Shown here piece by piece: positions 13,419-21,019 of a stretch of 25,946 nt of DNA; within the stretch, counting starts at the first letter, position 1; each line of letters begins with the position of its first letter. This DNA comes from a virus. Both the position numbers and the translations under genes were made by a program. The stretch covers positions 1-25,946 of the IMG/VR virus record IMGVR_UViG_3300043466_003345. One strand, 5' to 3'. The notes beneath the pieces were generated by a model. The model saw nothing but the letters and a program-made list of their open reading frames with translations, was not told where the DNA came from and made no database searches.

Positions 13419-13658
13419 TTATTTCTTTTTAAATTGTTCAAACCATTGTTCAAATGTATCTCCATGACCAGTTTCAATAATTGAAAACATACCATGTTCA
13501 TAAGTTTTTTTCATATCTTCCTCACTATACATTCTTTTCTCTTGCCATTTAGCGCCATATTGAAAACACCTATTAGCTAAATGATTTGGATTAGTAAGTT
13601 GTGAAAAATCATGAGATAATACAAATTCTTTAGCCGCTTCTTCTAATTCTGTTTTCAT
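13419..13658 (-). CDS. Small Bacteroidetes-phage protein, paralogue B (WFEQFKKK ending)
   Basis: 79 residues: LEEAAKEFVLSHDF near the start, QYGAKWQEKRMYSEEDM in the middle and WFEQFKKK at the end, matching paralogue A. It is the first gene of the minus-strand operon. A Bacteroidetes-type promoter (TATCTTTG on the minus strand) lies about 25 nt upstream. Its function is unknown. Confidence 0.8.
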   Translation of the reverse strand: MKTELEEAAKEFVLSHDFSQLTNPNHLANRCFQYGAKWQEKRMYSEEDMKKTYEHGMFSIIETGHGDTFEQWFEQFKKK

Positions 13659-13683
13659 ATCGATAATATCATTAATTAGAATA

Positions 13684-13716
13684 CAAAGATACTATTTTTT
13701 TCCGAAACAACAAAAC
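13684..13716 (-). promoter_or_regulatory. Bacteroidetes-type promoter of the minus-strand operon
   Basis: The minus strand carries TATCTTTG (13684-13691), a perfect match to the TAnnTTTG -7 element, preceded by TTTTGTTG at a spacing suitable for the -33 TTG. It is placed to drive 13658 down to at least 11836. Confidence 0.65.
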
Positions 13717-13740
13717 TTTATAAAAAAATAATGTTAAAAG

Positions 13741-13768
13741 TTGACATTAGACGCACTTTTCCTATACT
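13741..13768 (+). promoter_or_regulatory. Classical sigma70-like promoter
   Basis: TTGACA (13741-13746), 16-nt spacer, TATACT (13763-13768), 20 nt before the ATG at 13788. An AAAAGT/ACTTTT inverted repeat (13736-13760) overlaps the -35 and could be an operator for the downstream ribbon-helix-helix protein. The style differs from the other promoters in the window. Confidence 0.5.
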
Positions 13769-13787
13769 TACGATATATTTATATTAT

Positions 13788-13955
13788 ATGGCAATCAAAG
13801 GAAAACCTTACAAAGACGAAAAAGATAAAAAAGTTAAATACGGAATCAGTATTGACAGACATCTATTTGAACGAATGAAAAAAGAAGAAGTCAGCGTTTC
13901 CAAGTTTATACAGAATCTAGTGAAAGAGTATTATGAGAAAGTATCAAGTAAATGA
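13788..13955 (+). CDS. Ribbon-helix-helix-type small DNA-binding protein
   Basis: 55 residues from the ATG at 13788 (earlier in-frame starts would include the promoter). A basic N-terminus (MAIKGKPYKDEKDKKVK) precedes a strand, YGISIDRHLFERMKKEEV, and a helix, SVSKFIQNLVKEYYEKV. This is the pattern of Arc/MetJ/CopG-type repressors, which bind DNA as dimers. It may repress its own promoter and perhaps the divergent operon. The 3' end overlaps the homing endonuclease start by 23 nt. The fold call is moderate. Confidence 0.7.
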   Translation: MAIKGKPYKDEKDKKVKYGISIDRHLFERMKKEEVSVSKFIQNLVKEYYEKVSSK

Positions 13956-14745
13956 AAAGTTTTTTGACGAACTAAATGAAAAATCAGCATATTGGTTAGG
14001 ATTTTTATATGCAGATGGGTGTGTTAGATTTAAACATGGTAGAAGCGGTGAGTTGAAGTTGAAATTGAATAGTAAAGATAAATCACATATAGAGTTGTTT
14101 TTAAAAGATATTGAAAGTAATTCACCTATTAAATGTGATGATGGTGGTAAAAGTGAGTGTTGTTTTACTTATATTAATTCAAATTATCTTGTCAGTAGAT
14201 TGTATGAGTTAGGTTGTGTACAAAATAAAACACAAAAAATTCGATTACCAAAAATAGAATCAAATTTGATATCACATTTTATTAGAGGGTATTTTGATGG
14301 TGATGGATGTATCTATAAAAACAAAAATAGACCAAATTCCTTTGTTGTTAGTATTTGTTCAAATAATAATTTTATAAATGATTTAAATGAATTTTTTTCA
14401 AAAGGTAAAATTTTAAAATATGAAAAGTATTCCGTTTGGAGTTTACATAAAATTGATGACATAAAACTATTTAAAGAATTTTTGTATAAAGAAAGTGAAA
14501 CATTTATGAAGAGAAAATTTGATAAATTTAATGAAATTGATTATAATTTTAAACGAGATTACAGTTTAACTAAAAACAAATTTAAATACAAATTGACTAA
14601 CCCAGATGGTATGACTATAATTGTTGAAAATTTACGAAAGTTTTGTGATGAAAACGGATTAGTTTATTCAACTATGTCTAATTTGTCAAGAAATGTTGGT
14701 AGAACAAATAAAGGTTGGAAGTGTGAATTATATAATAAACTTTAA
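13933..14745 (+). CDS. LAGLIDADG homing endonuclease with NUMOD-like DNA-binding tail
   Basis: 270 residues. Two LAGLIDADG motifs are visible, YWLGFLYADG (20-29) and FIRGYFDGDG (116-125), each with the catalytic acidic residue, so it should act as a monomer. A C-terminal segment (about 215-268, NPDGMTIIVENLRKFCDENG then VGRTNKGWKCE) resembles the NUMOD-type modules that help such enzymes bind DNA. It is free-standing, not inside an intron that can be seen, and lies between the small DNA-binding protein and the Dam methylase. It is a selfish element that may help spread the region among related phages. Confidence 0.88.
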   Translation: MRKYQVNEKFFDELNEKSAYWLGFLYADGCVRFKHGRSGELKLKLNSKDKSHIELFLKDIESNSPIKCDDGGKSECCFTYINSNYLVSRLYELGCVQNKTQKIRLPKIESNLISHFIRGYFDGDGCIYKNKNRPNSFVVSICSNNNFINDLNEFFSKGKILKYEKYSVWSLHKIDDIKLFKEFLYKESETFMKRKFDKFNEIDYNFKRDYSLTKNKFKYKLTNPDGMTIIVENLRKFCDENGLVYSTMSNLSRNVGRTNKGWKCELYNKL

Positions 14746-14756
14746 AAAAAAAATAG

Positions 14757-15674
14757 ATGGCAATTTCATATATTGGGGGTAAGTCGAGAATTAGTTCGTT
14801 CATTACCCCATTTATCCCTACTGACATTGATACATACATAGAAATTTTCTCAGGCATGTACTGGGTATTTTTAAAAATGGATTTAGATAAATACCCGAAT
14901 TTGAAAACAGTTGTTTACAATGACTACAATTCATTAAATGCTAATTTATTTAAATGTATTAAAAACTATGATAAATTATGGGATGAATTATCAAAATACC
15001 CTTGTCAACAACTTGGGGTTGAAAATACTCCTCCTGAATATGAGGAAATGTTCAATAAATTTCAAAAAGAAGTGTTTGACCCCAATTATATCATTGGTGA
15101 TGAACCTAATTTTGATGCAGCTTGCAAATATGTTTATGTTCTGACTCAAATATTTTCAGGCTCAAAACCTGAGACCTCAAAATATACTGACTATAAAGGT
15201 AAATATAGATGTAAAGTTTTGATTTTCATGGATAAATTGAAAAATCCTGAATACAGAAAACATTTTGATAAAATAACTTTTATTGAGAATATGGATTTTG
15301 AGGAGGTTATTAAAAAATACGATTCACCAACTACATATATTTATGCCGACCCGCCCTATTTCTCAAAAGAAACATATTATTCCAACCATGATTTTGATAG
15401 AAATGACCATGAAAGATTGGCAAATGTATTAAAGAATATCCAAGGTAATTTTTCACTATCATATTATGACTTCCCATTACTACATCAATGGTATCCTACA
15501 CATCAATATAAATGGAAGAAAAAATTATTTGCAAAAGCTGCGGCAGCAAAGAAAGGTGTAACACAAAATATGGGTGAAGAATTATTAATTATGAACTACA
15601 CGTTAAACGAAGAAAAATCTGCGGTAAAGATTCCCCAACTTAAACGTGGTGAACAACTTTCATTGTTCAATTAA
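14757..15674 (+). CDS. Dam-type N6-adenine DNA methylase (D12 class) with clamp-binding tail
   Basis: 305 residues. SAM-binding motif elements are YIGGKSR (5-11) and YIEIFSGM (27-34); the catalytic motif is D198-P-P-Y201 (ADPPY). This is the D12/Dam class, which methylates adenine N6 in a short site. The protein ends GEQLSLFN, and QLSLF (300-304) is the canonical bacterial sliding-clamp-binding peptide, suggesting recruitment to replication forks. No partner restriction enzyme is near. It probably protects phage DNA; the target sequence cannot be read from the gene. Confidence 0.9.
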   Translation: MAISYIGGKSRISSFITPFIPTDIDTYIEIFSGMYWVFLKMDLDKYPNLKTVVYNDYNSLNANLFKCIKNYDKLWDELSKYPCQQLGVENTPPEYEEMFNKFQKEVFDPNYIIGDEPNFDAACKYVYVLTQIFSGSKPETSKYTDYKGKYRCKVLIFMDKLKNPEYRKHFDKITFIENMDFEEVIKKYDSPTTYIYADPPYFSKETYYSNHDFDRNDHERLANVLKNIQGNFSLSYYDFPLLHQWYPTHQYKWKKKLFAKAAAAKKGVTQNMGEELLIMNYTLNEEKSAVKIPQLKRGEQLSLFN

Positions 15675-15688
15675 TTTTTGTATATTTG
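15663..15688 (+). promoter_or_regulatory. Bacteroidetes-type promoter candidate
   Basis: TATATTTG (15681-15688) fits TAnnTTTG exactly; the nearest upstream TTG (15663-15665) is only 15 nt away, shorter than ideal. It lies 36 nt before the ATG at 15725, with ATATTTAT between them (15700-15707). Confidence 0.5.
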
Positions 15689-15724
15689 CATCTTTCGCAA
15701 TATTTATAAAGAAAAATAGTAGAA

Positions 15725-17095
15725 ATGAAGATTACATCGTTATTATCTAATTTGATTGTTGAACAATCTAGATTCCAAGTATTATACGACAAGATGGTTA
15801 AACCTCAGGGAACACCTGAACCTGGTGAAAGAAAGCCTAAAGGTTTAATGGATTTTGAAACATTAAAAGCAATAATTCTTGCTGACCCTACGACAAGAGT
15901 TCCTGAAGGAAAGGACATTGACACATTAACTCTTAAAGATATGGAGTCAGTTAAGGTTGGTAGTTACACACAATGGTTATTAAAGAATTTTATTAAACCT
16001 AATGTGGAAGTGAGTGGTGGTGTTACTGACCCCAATTCTCCGGCGGTTAAATCGGCAATTAAAGAGTATCAGAGATTATTTTTGGAGGATTTGTATAAGG
16101 TTACGGATGATTTAAGAAAGTTTGAGAGAGCGAAGCCATATCTTCCACAGAATCAGAGGGACATTAATAAATTTACAATTAATTCTTTATTTGAAACTTT
16201 GAAAGATTTTCAGATACCTGAAAAGAAGAAGGCGGATATTGAGAAGAAGGAAGCTAAGAAATCAAGAGAGGGTTTTAATCACGCTGGTGGTGAGATTATT
16301 TTTGAGGGTAGTGATTGGACGGTTATTCGTATTTCTGACCAAGGTGCGATTGGTAAGGATGCTGCGATATATTATGGAGGTTTCCATGAACATGACAAGG
16401 GAGAATCAAGATGGTGTACATCATCACCTGGTTTAACATATTTTAATGGATACATTAAAGATGGACCTTTGTATGTTATCTTCCCAAATGATGATAAGGG
16501 ACAAGTTGGTCAGAAGACTGGTTTGCCTAAGGAGAGATATCAATTCCATTTTCCATCTAATCAATATATGGATAGAGATGACAGACAGATTAATTTGGTT
16601 GACACATTAAACGGAAAGATGTCTGAATTGAAGGAGATATTCAAACCTGAGTTTGCCAAGGGATTGGTTACGAAGGGTGGAGATAAGGTTGAAATCAACT
16701 ATCCTGATAGTTCAGCTGGTAAGTTCGTTGCATTATATGGTTTTGATGATTTATTTGAATCATTACCTGACAATATCCAACATTTGTTGATTAATAACAA
16801 ATCAAAAGAAGATATTGCTCTTGTTGTACCAGAATCTATTGGTAGATTTAAGAGTCTTCAAGCTTTATTGTTACAGAATATTGTAAAATCAATTCCTGAT
16901 AATGTTGGTGAATTGAAGAATTTGAATTTCATTGCATTACCTGACAATAAAGAATTGGTTGATATCCCTGAAAGTATTGCTGACTTGCCTAATTTGGCTT
17001 TCGTTAACTTGAAAGGTTCTCCAAAGGTTAAGATTCCGGCAAAATTGAAGGAGAAGTTATCCGATGAGGGCTCAGGATTTTACTATGTGAGTTAA
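15725..17095 (+). CDS. WC-motif phage protein with C-terminal leucine-rich repeats
   Basis: 456 residues. The N-terminal helix MKITSLLSNLIVEQ matches that of the protein at 10848. A middle domain (about 195-290) contains the pattern GESRWCTSSPGLTYFNGY with W230-C231, followed by LYVIFPNDD and YQFHFPSNQYMDRDD. This domain recurs in large phages and its role is unknown. The C-terminal part (about 340-445) has leucine-rich repeats (IPDNVGELKNLNFIALPDN, IPESIADLPNLAFVNLKGS) suited to protein binding. It has its own promoter candidate. It may be packaged in the virion and act on host proteins early, but that is conjecture. Confidence 0.82.
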   Translation: MKITSLLSNLIVEQSRFQVLYDKMVKPQGTPEPGERKPKGLMDFETLKAIILADPTTRVPEGKDIDTLTLKDMESVKVGSYTQWLLKNFIKPNVEVSGGVTDPNSPAVKSAIKEYQRLFLEDLYKVTDDLRKFERAKPYLPQNQRDINKFTINSLFETLKDFQIPEKKKADIEKKEAKKSREGFNHAGGEIIFEGSDWTVIRISDQGAIGKDAAIYYGGFHEHDKGESRWCTSSPGLTYFNGYIKDGPLYVIFPNDDKGQVGQKTGLPKERYQFHFPSNQYMDRDDRQINLVDTLNGKMSELKEIFKPEFAKGLVTKGGDKVEINYPDSSAGKFVALYGFDDLFESLPDNIQHLLINNKSKEDIALVVPESIGRFKSLQALLLQNIVKSIPDNVGELKNLNFIALPDNKELVDIPESIADLPNLAFVNLKGSPKVKIPAKLKEKLSDEGSGFYYVS

Positions 17096-17128
17096 TTTTA
17101 TTATTATTTAATCATAAAATACATTTTT

Positions 17129-17416
17129 ATGAAAAACATTGACGTTGATATCTATATGACACAACTTAAAGGGTTTTTCGAAAAAAACCCCAATAGTTTG
17201 GTTGAACTTATTGGTAATATGAATCGTGATGATTTCTTCAATAAGGTTGAGGAACAATGTTATAACAATGCTAATTATGGTAATGAGATATCTCTTACAC
17301 AGAAACAGCTCATTGATATTGTTGTCACAATGAATAATCCAGATGTTAAAAATGTTAAAGAAAAGGTATCTGGTATATTTCAGAAAACAAGATTTGGATT
17401 AATTTCTTTAAATTAA
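17129..17416 (+). CDS. Small conserved phage protein
   Basis: 95 residues, helical. The N-terminal half (MTQLKGFFEKNPNSLVELIG) and a later helix (SLTQKQLIDIVVTMNN) are connected by polar sequence, ending FQKTRFGLISLN. It follows the WC-motif protein by 33 nt. An A/T-only hairpin with a T run covers the stop codon (17399-17420) and is a weak terminator candidate. No known function. Confidence 0.72.
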   Translation: MKNIDVDIYMTQLKGFFEKNPNSLVELIGNMNRDDFFNKVEEQCYNNANYGNEISLTQKQLIDIVVTMNNPDVKNVKEKVSGIFQKTRFGLISLN

Positions 17417-17424
17417 TTTTGTAA

Positions 17425-18201
17425 TTATAAATATATTATTCTCCCATTTTTAAGATATCTATATACTGTAGTGTGAGATAGATTTTCACCCTTCATACAT
17501 TCTATTATTGAATCATAGATATTATTGGTGTTAAGACACTGTACTTTTTTAGCATTCGGACTTTTACCTCCTTTGTTATCTCTATTTAATGCTGATTGTC
17601 TTATTTTTTCAACAACTTCAGGGTTTTTAGTTGGATTGTTCATTATGTTTCTCAATTTTAAATCCTCACGTGGTTTACCTTTTCTCGGATGTTGTTCTTT
17701 GTTTTCTTTCCAGTATTTTTTTAAATTTTCACTCGATTTATTACTGGTTATTGGATTAAACATAGGGTTATTTTTTTTCATTCTTTCACTTGTTTTTTTT
17801 CTGTTATGTTCTTGTTTCATAGGATTTCTTTCACTTGACATTCTTTCTTTTTGTTTTAAAAGTGATAATTTAGAAGGTCTTAAACCATAAGAACCTTCAC
17901 CACCATCAGTAAAATTAACCAAACTACCCTCATTTAAATCAAGTCTACCATATTTTTTTATGGTTTCTTTTTCTAAAATTATTGACTCCTCCCAAGATAA
18001 AAAATCCTTAATAATTTCAACCGACCAAAAAATTTTAGAAGTTATTCTCATCCAAATTTTGTTGTGTTTATGTTTACAATAAGCTCGTCTATAGGTATTA
18101 GTATCACAATTACCACTAACTTTTTTTGATACGGTTCCTCTACCAACATAAAATACTTCATTGTTGTCCAATCTTCTATGTATATATACAAAACACCTCA
18201 T
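17425..18201 (-). CDS. GIY-YIG homing endonuclease with NUMOD3-type repeats
   Basis: 258 residues. The N-terminal nuclease has the GIY-YIG signature (FVYIHRRLDNNEVFYVGRG, 4-22) and downstream conserved ETIKKYGRLDLNEGSLVNFT. The centre (about 113-150) has NUMOD3-like DNA-binding motifs (RMSSERNPMKQEHNRKKTSE, then RMKKNNPMFNP). A small helix-turn-helix-like module forms the end (KVQCLNTNNIYDSIIECMKG, then TVYRYLKNG). It is free-standing, on the opposite strand to its neighbours, and convergent with the small gene at 17129 at a 8-nt gap. On its strand ATATTTAT lies 4 nt before the ATG. Confidence 0.88.
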   Translation of the reverse strand: MRCFVYIHRRLDNNEVFYVGRGTVSKKVSGNCDTNTYRRAYCKHKHNKIWMRITSKIFWSVEIIKDFLSWEESIILEKETIKKYGRLDLNEGSLVNFTDGGEGSYGLRPSKLSLLKQKERMSSERNPMKQEHNRKKTSERMKKNNPMFNPITSNKSSENLKKYWKENKEQHPRKGKPREDLKLRNIMNNPTKNPEVVEKIRQSALNRDNKGGKSPNAKKVQCLNTNNIYDSIIECMKGENLSHTTVYRYLKNGRIIYL

Positions 18202-18261
18202 ACATATAAATATATGGGATTGGTATAAACATCCCGTATAATCTAATTTTTTTTAAAAAGT

Positions 18262-18292
18262 TTGATAATAACAAAGTTTTTTTATACTTTTG
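18262..18292 (+). promoter_or_regulatory. Bacteroidetes-type promoter for the PcfJ-like gene
   Basis: TTG (18262-18264), 20-nt spacer, TACTTTTG (18285-18292), a full match to the -33/-7 pattern. It lies 34 nt before the ATG at 18327. This is the best host-type promoter in the window. Confidence 0.7.
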
Positions 18293-18326
18293 TATTTGTT
18301 AATCATTAATAAACCTTTTTTTAATT

Positions 18327-20057
18327 ATGGAAGATTTGTATAAGTTTGTTGAAAATCGATATATTGTTTGGGAGTATGCGGATTCATGTCCATTTATTCC
18401 TGTCCAATCAAAGGAAGTTTGCGAAAATGAGGGACCAGTTCCTGTTATAGAGGTTAGAGTAAAACCAACTGAAAGGTGGGACTTGAAGGATGATGGTATG
18501 TATCATGGGGAGGAGTGTTATGTAAAAAACTATGGTAATTTATTGGCAACTGTCAATCATAGTAGAATAACTATTGTTGTGGGTAGAAAAGATGATAAAG
18601 TTAGTATTAAGATTTTTCAATATATAAGAATTAGAAATAGAGGTCGGAGATTTTTTAAAGTAACTACCAAAGTAGATTATGTTAGTTACAATTTAAAAAC
18701 TCATTCTTTGTATTCTGGTCATATATCGAATTACCATAAGAAAAGGAAATTTTCAAAAGCAGTAAGACAAAATTGTTATGAGTTGAACCCCCTAAATATG
18801 GTTTCCTCCTTGATAAGGAGTTTATTGACAACATCATTTCATAGTGAACCTGAAAAGATTGCTGAGAGAACTGAAGTTGTTGATAACGTATTTAAAGTTT
18901 TCTTTAAGAACATACCAGGTTCTGAGAAATATAAAAATCTTGATAATACCCAATGTTTGTATGCTGTTAGTTGTGAGAATAGGGGTATAAAACTTCCAAA
19001 TAATTGGAATGTGTTTTCTTATGTACATCCTCAACCTAAAATGAAAGATTTGAGAAAGCATCAGATGAAATATATGGATGCTTTAATGACCATTTTTAAA
19101 CTGAAGGGGGATAAGATAAAGAAAGTATTGCATAGTTTGGATACGTTTAATCATTTGGTGTTATATCGTTGGTGTGAAAAGTTTTTTGGTGAGAGTTTTA
19201 TGTTGGGACAATCTGATGAATTTTTAAAAAAGGTTTTTCAATCCAATCATGGTGTAAATTACAACTTTGATTTTTCAAAGTTTTCAAAATCGGAAAAGAA
19301 AAACGTATTTTGTATTTTCCAACAAATGTTGGATGGTCATATTAATGCGAATACATTCTTTGACCATTTAAGTATGAAGTCTAAAATATCGATATTTGAA
19401 GATATTAAATGGAAATCAAAAAATTATCTTCAATTCAGAGATGAACATATGGAATTTACTGAACGTTTGGATTTCTATACCAAAGGTGAATATAAAAGGA
19501 CTTATCCTAAAAAATTTGTTGAAAAAATTCAAGAAAACATTTTGGGTGAGTATTATCCTGTTCTGTTGACTGATTCATTGAGTTATAATTTGGAATCATT
19601 TAACCAATCAAATTGTGTTAAGGGTTATGTTAATAAAGAGAGTTCCCTAATAATTTCATTGAGAAAGGGTGATTCTGAATCAAAAGAACGGGCGACTATT
19701 GAATATAATATTTCTAAGTATTATCATTCTGTGGTTATTAAAAGGGTTCAAACTTTGGGTAGATTCAACTATCCTTTGACTTCAGATTGGAATGAGGTGG
19801 TTCAACTATTGGATGAAAGGGTTAATGACTTGGTTAATGATGGGGTTTTTGATGGTATCTATGAATGTGAGTATAAGGTTGGATATACCACTGCAAAAAC
19901 AAAAACAATATTTGAAGACTGTAAATGGATGCAACCTCATGAAAAAATATTAAAGTGGGAAAATTCTGACTTTGGTAAAATATCTGTTAATTTTAGGGTT
20001 GGAAATATTCTTGTACCAGAAATAGAACCAATGGAAATAATTCCAATTGAATTTTAA
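18327..20057 (+). CDS. PcfJ-like protein
   Basis: 576 residues. The C-terminal third resembles the PcfJ domain of phage and plasmid proteins: SFNQSNCVKGYVNKESSLII, then SLRKG, ATIEYNI, and VIKRVQTLGRFNYPL. The usual HCV-x-x-Y core reads N429-C430-V-K-G-Y434 here, so the His is replaced. The N-terminal two thirds (about 1-370) are helical and not recognisable. PcfJ was named from a conjugative plasmid; its biochemical role is unknown. The gene has its own strong promoter and is followed by three closely packed small genes. The fold match is good and the function unknown. Confidence 0.75.
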   Translation: MEDLYKFVENRYIVWEYADSCPFIPVQSKEVCENEGPVPVIEVRVKPTERWDLKDDGMYHGEECYVKNYGNLLATVNHSRITIVVGRKDDKVSIKIFQYIRIRNRGRRFFKVTTKVDYVSYNLKTHSLYSGHISNYHKKRKFSKAVRQNCYELNPLNMVSSLIRSLLTTSFHSEPEKIAERTEVVDNVFKVFFKNIPGSEKYKNLDNTQCLYAVSCENRGIKLPNNWNVFSYVHPQPKMKDLRKHQMKYMDALMTIFKLKGDKIKKVLHSLDTFNHLVLYRWCEKFFGESFMLGQSDEFLKKVFQSNHGVNYNFDFSKFSKSEKKNVFCIFQQMLDGHINANTFFDHLSMKSKISIFEDIKWKSKNYLQFRDEHMEFTERLDFYTKGEYKRTYPKKFVEKIQENILGEYYPVLLTDSLSYNLESFNQSNCVKGYVNKESSLIISLRKGDSESKERATIEYNISKYYHSVVIKRVQTLGRFNYPLTSDWNEVVQLLDERVNDLVNDGVFDGIYECEYKVGYTTAKTKTIFEDCKWMQPHEKILKWENSDFGKISVNFRVGNILVPEIEPMEIIPIEF

Positions 20058-20066
20058 AAACTAATT

Positions 20067-20432
20067 ATGGCAAAAATACCAAAACATTGTATTAAAAAAT
20101 TTAAGGAACATTATACTTCTTATCCGAGTATATTATCTATACCTGATTTGAATATAAATGATGATATAAATAAGTTCTTTTCAAAAAGTAGAATTGTATG
20201 GAGAGAGGAACATATTGATTCGGATGGTGTTATTAACACAACACATAAATTGATTGATTATGATTCATCTGGTGTAATGATTTTTATTTCTAAATCTCCA
20301 ACTATTTATAATACTGGAAATGTTTATATATTAACAACTGAGGCACGAATGGACGTTGCAAAATTAACTATATCAAGATTAAATAAAATAAAAAATGGAA
20401 ATAACAGCGGAACAACTAAGAGAGAAAATTAA
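20067..20432 (+). CDS. Small conserved hypothetical protein
   Basis: 121 residues, basic, with a strand-rich centre (RIVWREEHIDSDGVINTTHK, then GVMIFISKS and NVYILTTEARM). It has no known domain. The last 38 nt overlap the thioredoxin start in another frame, so it is likely co-translated with thioredoxin. It lies 9 nt after the PcfJ-like gene, on the same transcript. Confidence 0.7.
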   Translation: MAKIPKHCIKKFKEHYTSYPSILSIPDLNINDDINKFFSKSRIVWREEHIDSDGVINTTHKLIDYDSSGVMIFISKSPTIYNTGNVYILTTEARMDVAKLTISRLNKIKNGNNSGTTKREN

Positions 20433-20718
20433 AAATGGTGATAAAATTATTGTGGATTTCTACACGTCTTGGTGTGGACCCTGTAAAATGATGAAACCAA
20501 TATTTGAAAAGGTTGCATCAGAAATTAATGAACAGGAAACTGGTGTCAAATTATATACCTTTAATGCTGAAAGTGATTCTAGTTTATCAGTAGAATTGGG
20601 AATCAGGTCTGTACCTACAATTAAATCATTTAATGGTGGTAGTGAAGTATATAGTAGGTCAGGTATTCATGGTGAATCACAAATAAAAGATTTGTCAAAA
20701 CAACTTTTAAATGGATAA
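20395..20718 (+). CDS. Thioredoxin
   Basis: 107 residues, full length for the family. The active site is W26-C27-G28-P29-C30 within VDFYTSWCGPCKMMKPIF; the cis-Pro loop is RSVPTIKSF. It should be a cytosolic disulfide reductase, donating electrons to ribonucleotide reductase or other phage-needed enzymes; a DNA polymerase processivity role as in T7 is possible but has no evidence here. It overlaps the upstream gene (38 nt) and the glutaredoxin gene (8 nt), so the redox pair is tightly coupled. Confidence 0.95.
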   Translation: MEITAEQLREKIKNGDKIIVDFYTSWCGPCKMMKPIFEKVASEINEQETGVKLYTFNAESDSSLSVELGIRSVPTIKSFNGGSEVYSRSGIHGESQIKDLSKQLLNG

Positions 20719-20992
20719 ATTATTAGTTGTTTTCACAATGAAAGGATGTCCTTATTGTGAAATGATGAAGGAAAAGTTGGTTAATGAGAATATCGAATTT
20801 TTCGAGAGAGACATTGACGAACATAAAGAAGAATATAATATTTTTGTTGAGGTTACCAAGAATGATTATGTTCCGTCCTTTATGATAATTGAGAATCCTA
20901 GTGGTAAACATGTATCACATTTATATGCACCTGAACGAGACTATAATGAAATAGATGAAGGCGTTCAAATAATTCGAGAACATTTTAAATAA
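20711..20992 (+). CDS. Glutaredoxin-like protein
   Basis: 93 residues. The active site is C13-P-Y-C16 (FTMKGCPYCEMMKEKL) and the cis-Pro motif is YVPSFMII. The size fits small glutaredoxins such as those of T4-like phages, which reduce ribonucleotide reductase. It overlaps thioredoxin by 8 nt and is the last gene before a strong bidirectional terminator. Confidence 0.92.
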   Translation: MDKLLVVFTMKGCPYCEMMKEKLVNENIEFFERDIDEHKEEYNIFVEVTKNDYVPSFMIIENPSGKHVSHLYAPERDYNEIDEGVQIIREHFK

Positions 20993-21018
20993 AAAAACCT
21001 CCTTTTAGGAGGTTTTTT
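20992..21018. terminator. Bidirectional intrinsic terminator
   Basis: An 11-bp perfect stem (20992-21002 with 21008-21018), 5-nt loop, A run and T run on opposite sides. It sits between the glutaredoxin stop and the convergent gene ending at 21020. Confidence 0.92.
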
Positions 21019-21019
21019 G

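Larger units (their letters stand above)
12904..13441 (-). repeat. Identical 23-bp gene-end sequence, three copies
   Basis: On the minus strand TTGAACAATTTAAAAAGAAA plus TAA occurs exactly at 12904-12926, 13148-13170 and 13419-13441, each encoding EQFKKK and the stop. Copies one and three share a longer 32-bp match. These are likely recombination points between cassettes. Confidence 0.9.

Noticed and set aside
13731-13787. Longer N-terminus of the ribbon-helix-helix protein
   Set aside because: The extra residues would be encoded by the promoter and operator; the ATG at 13788 fits better.
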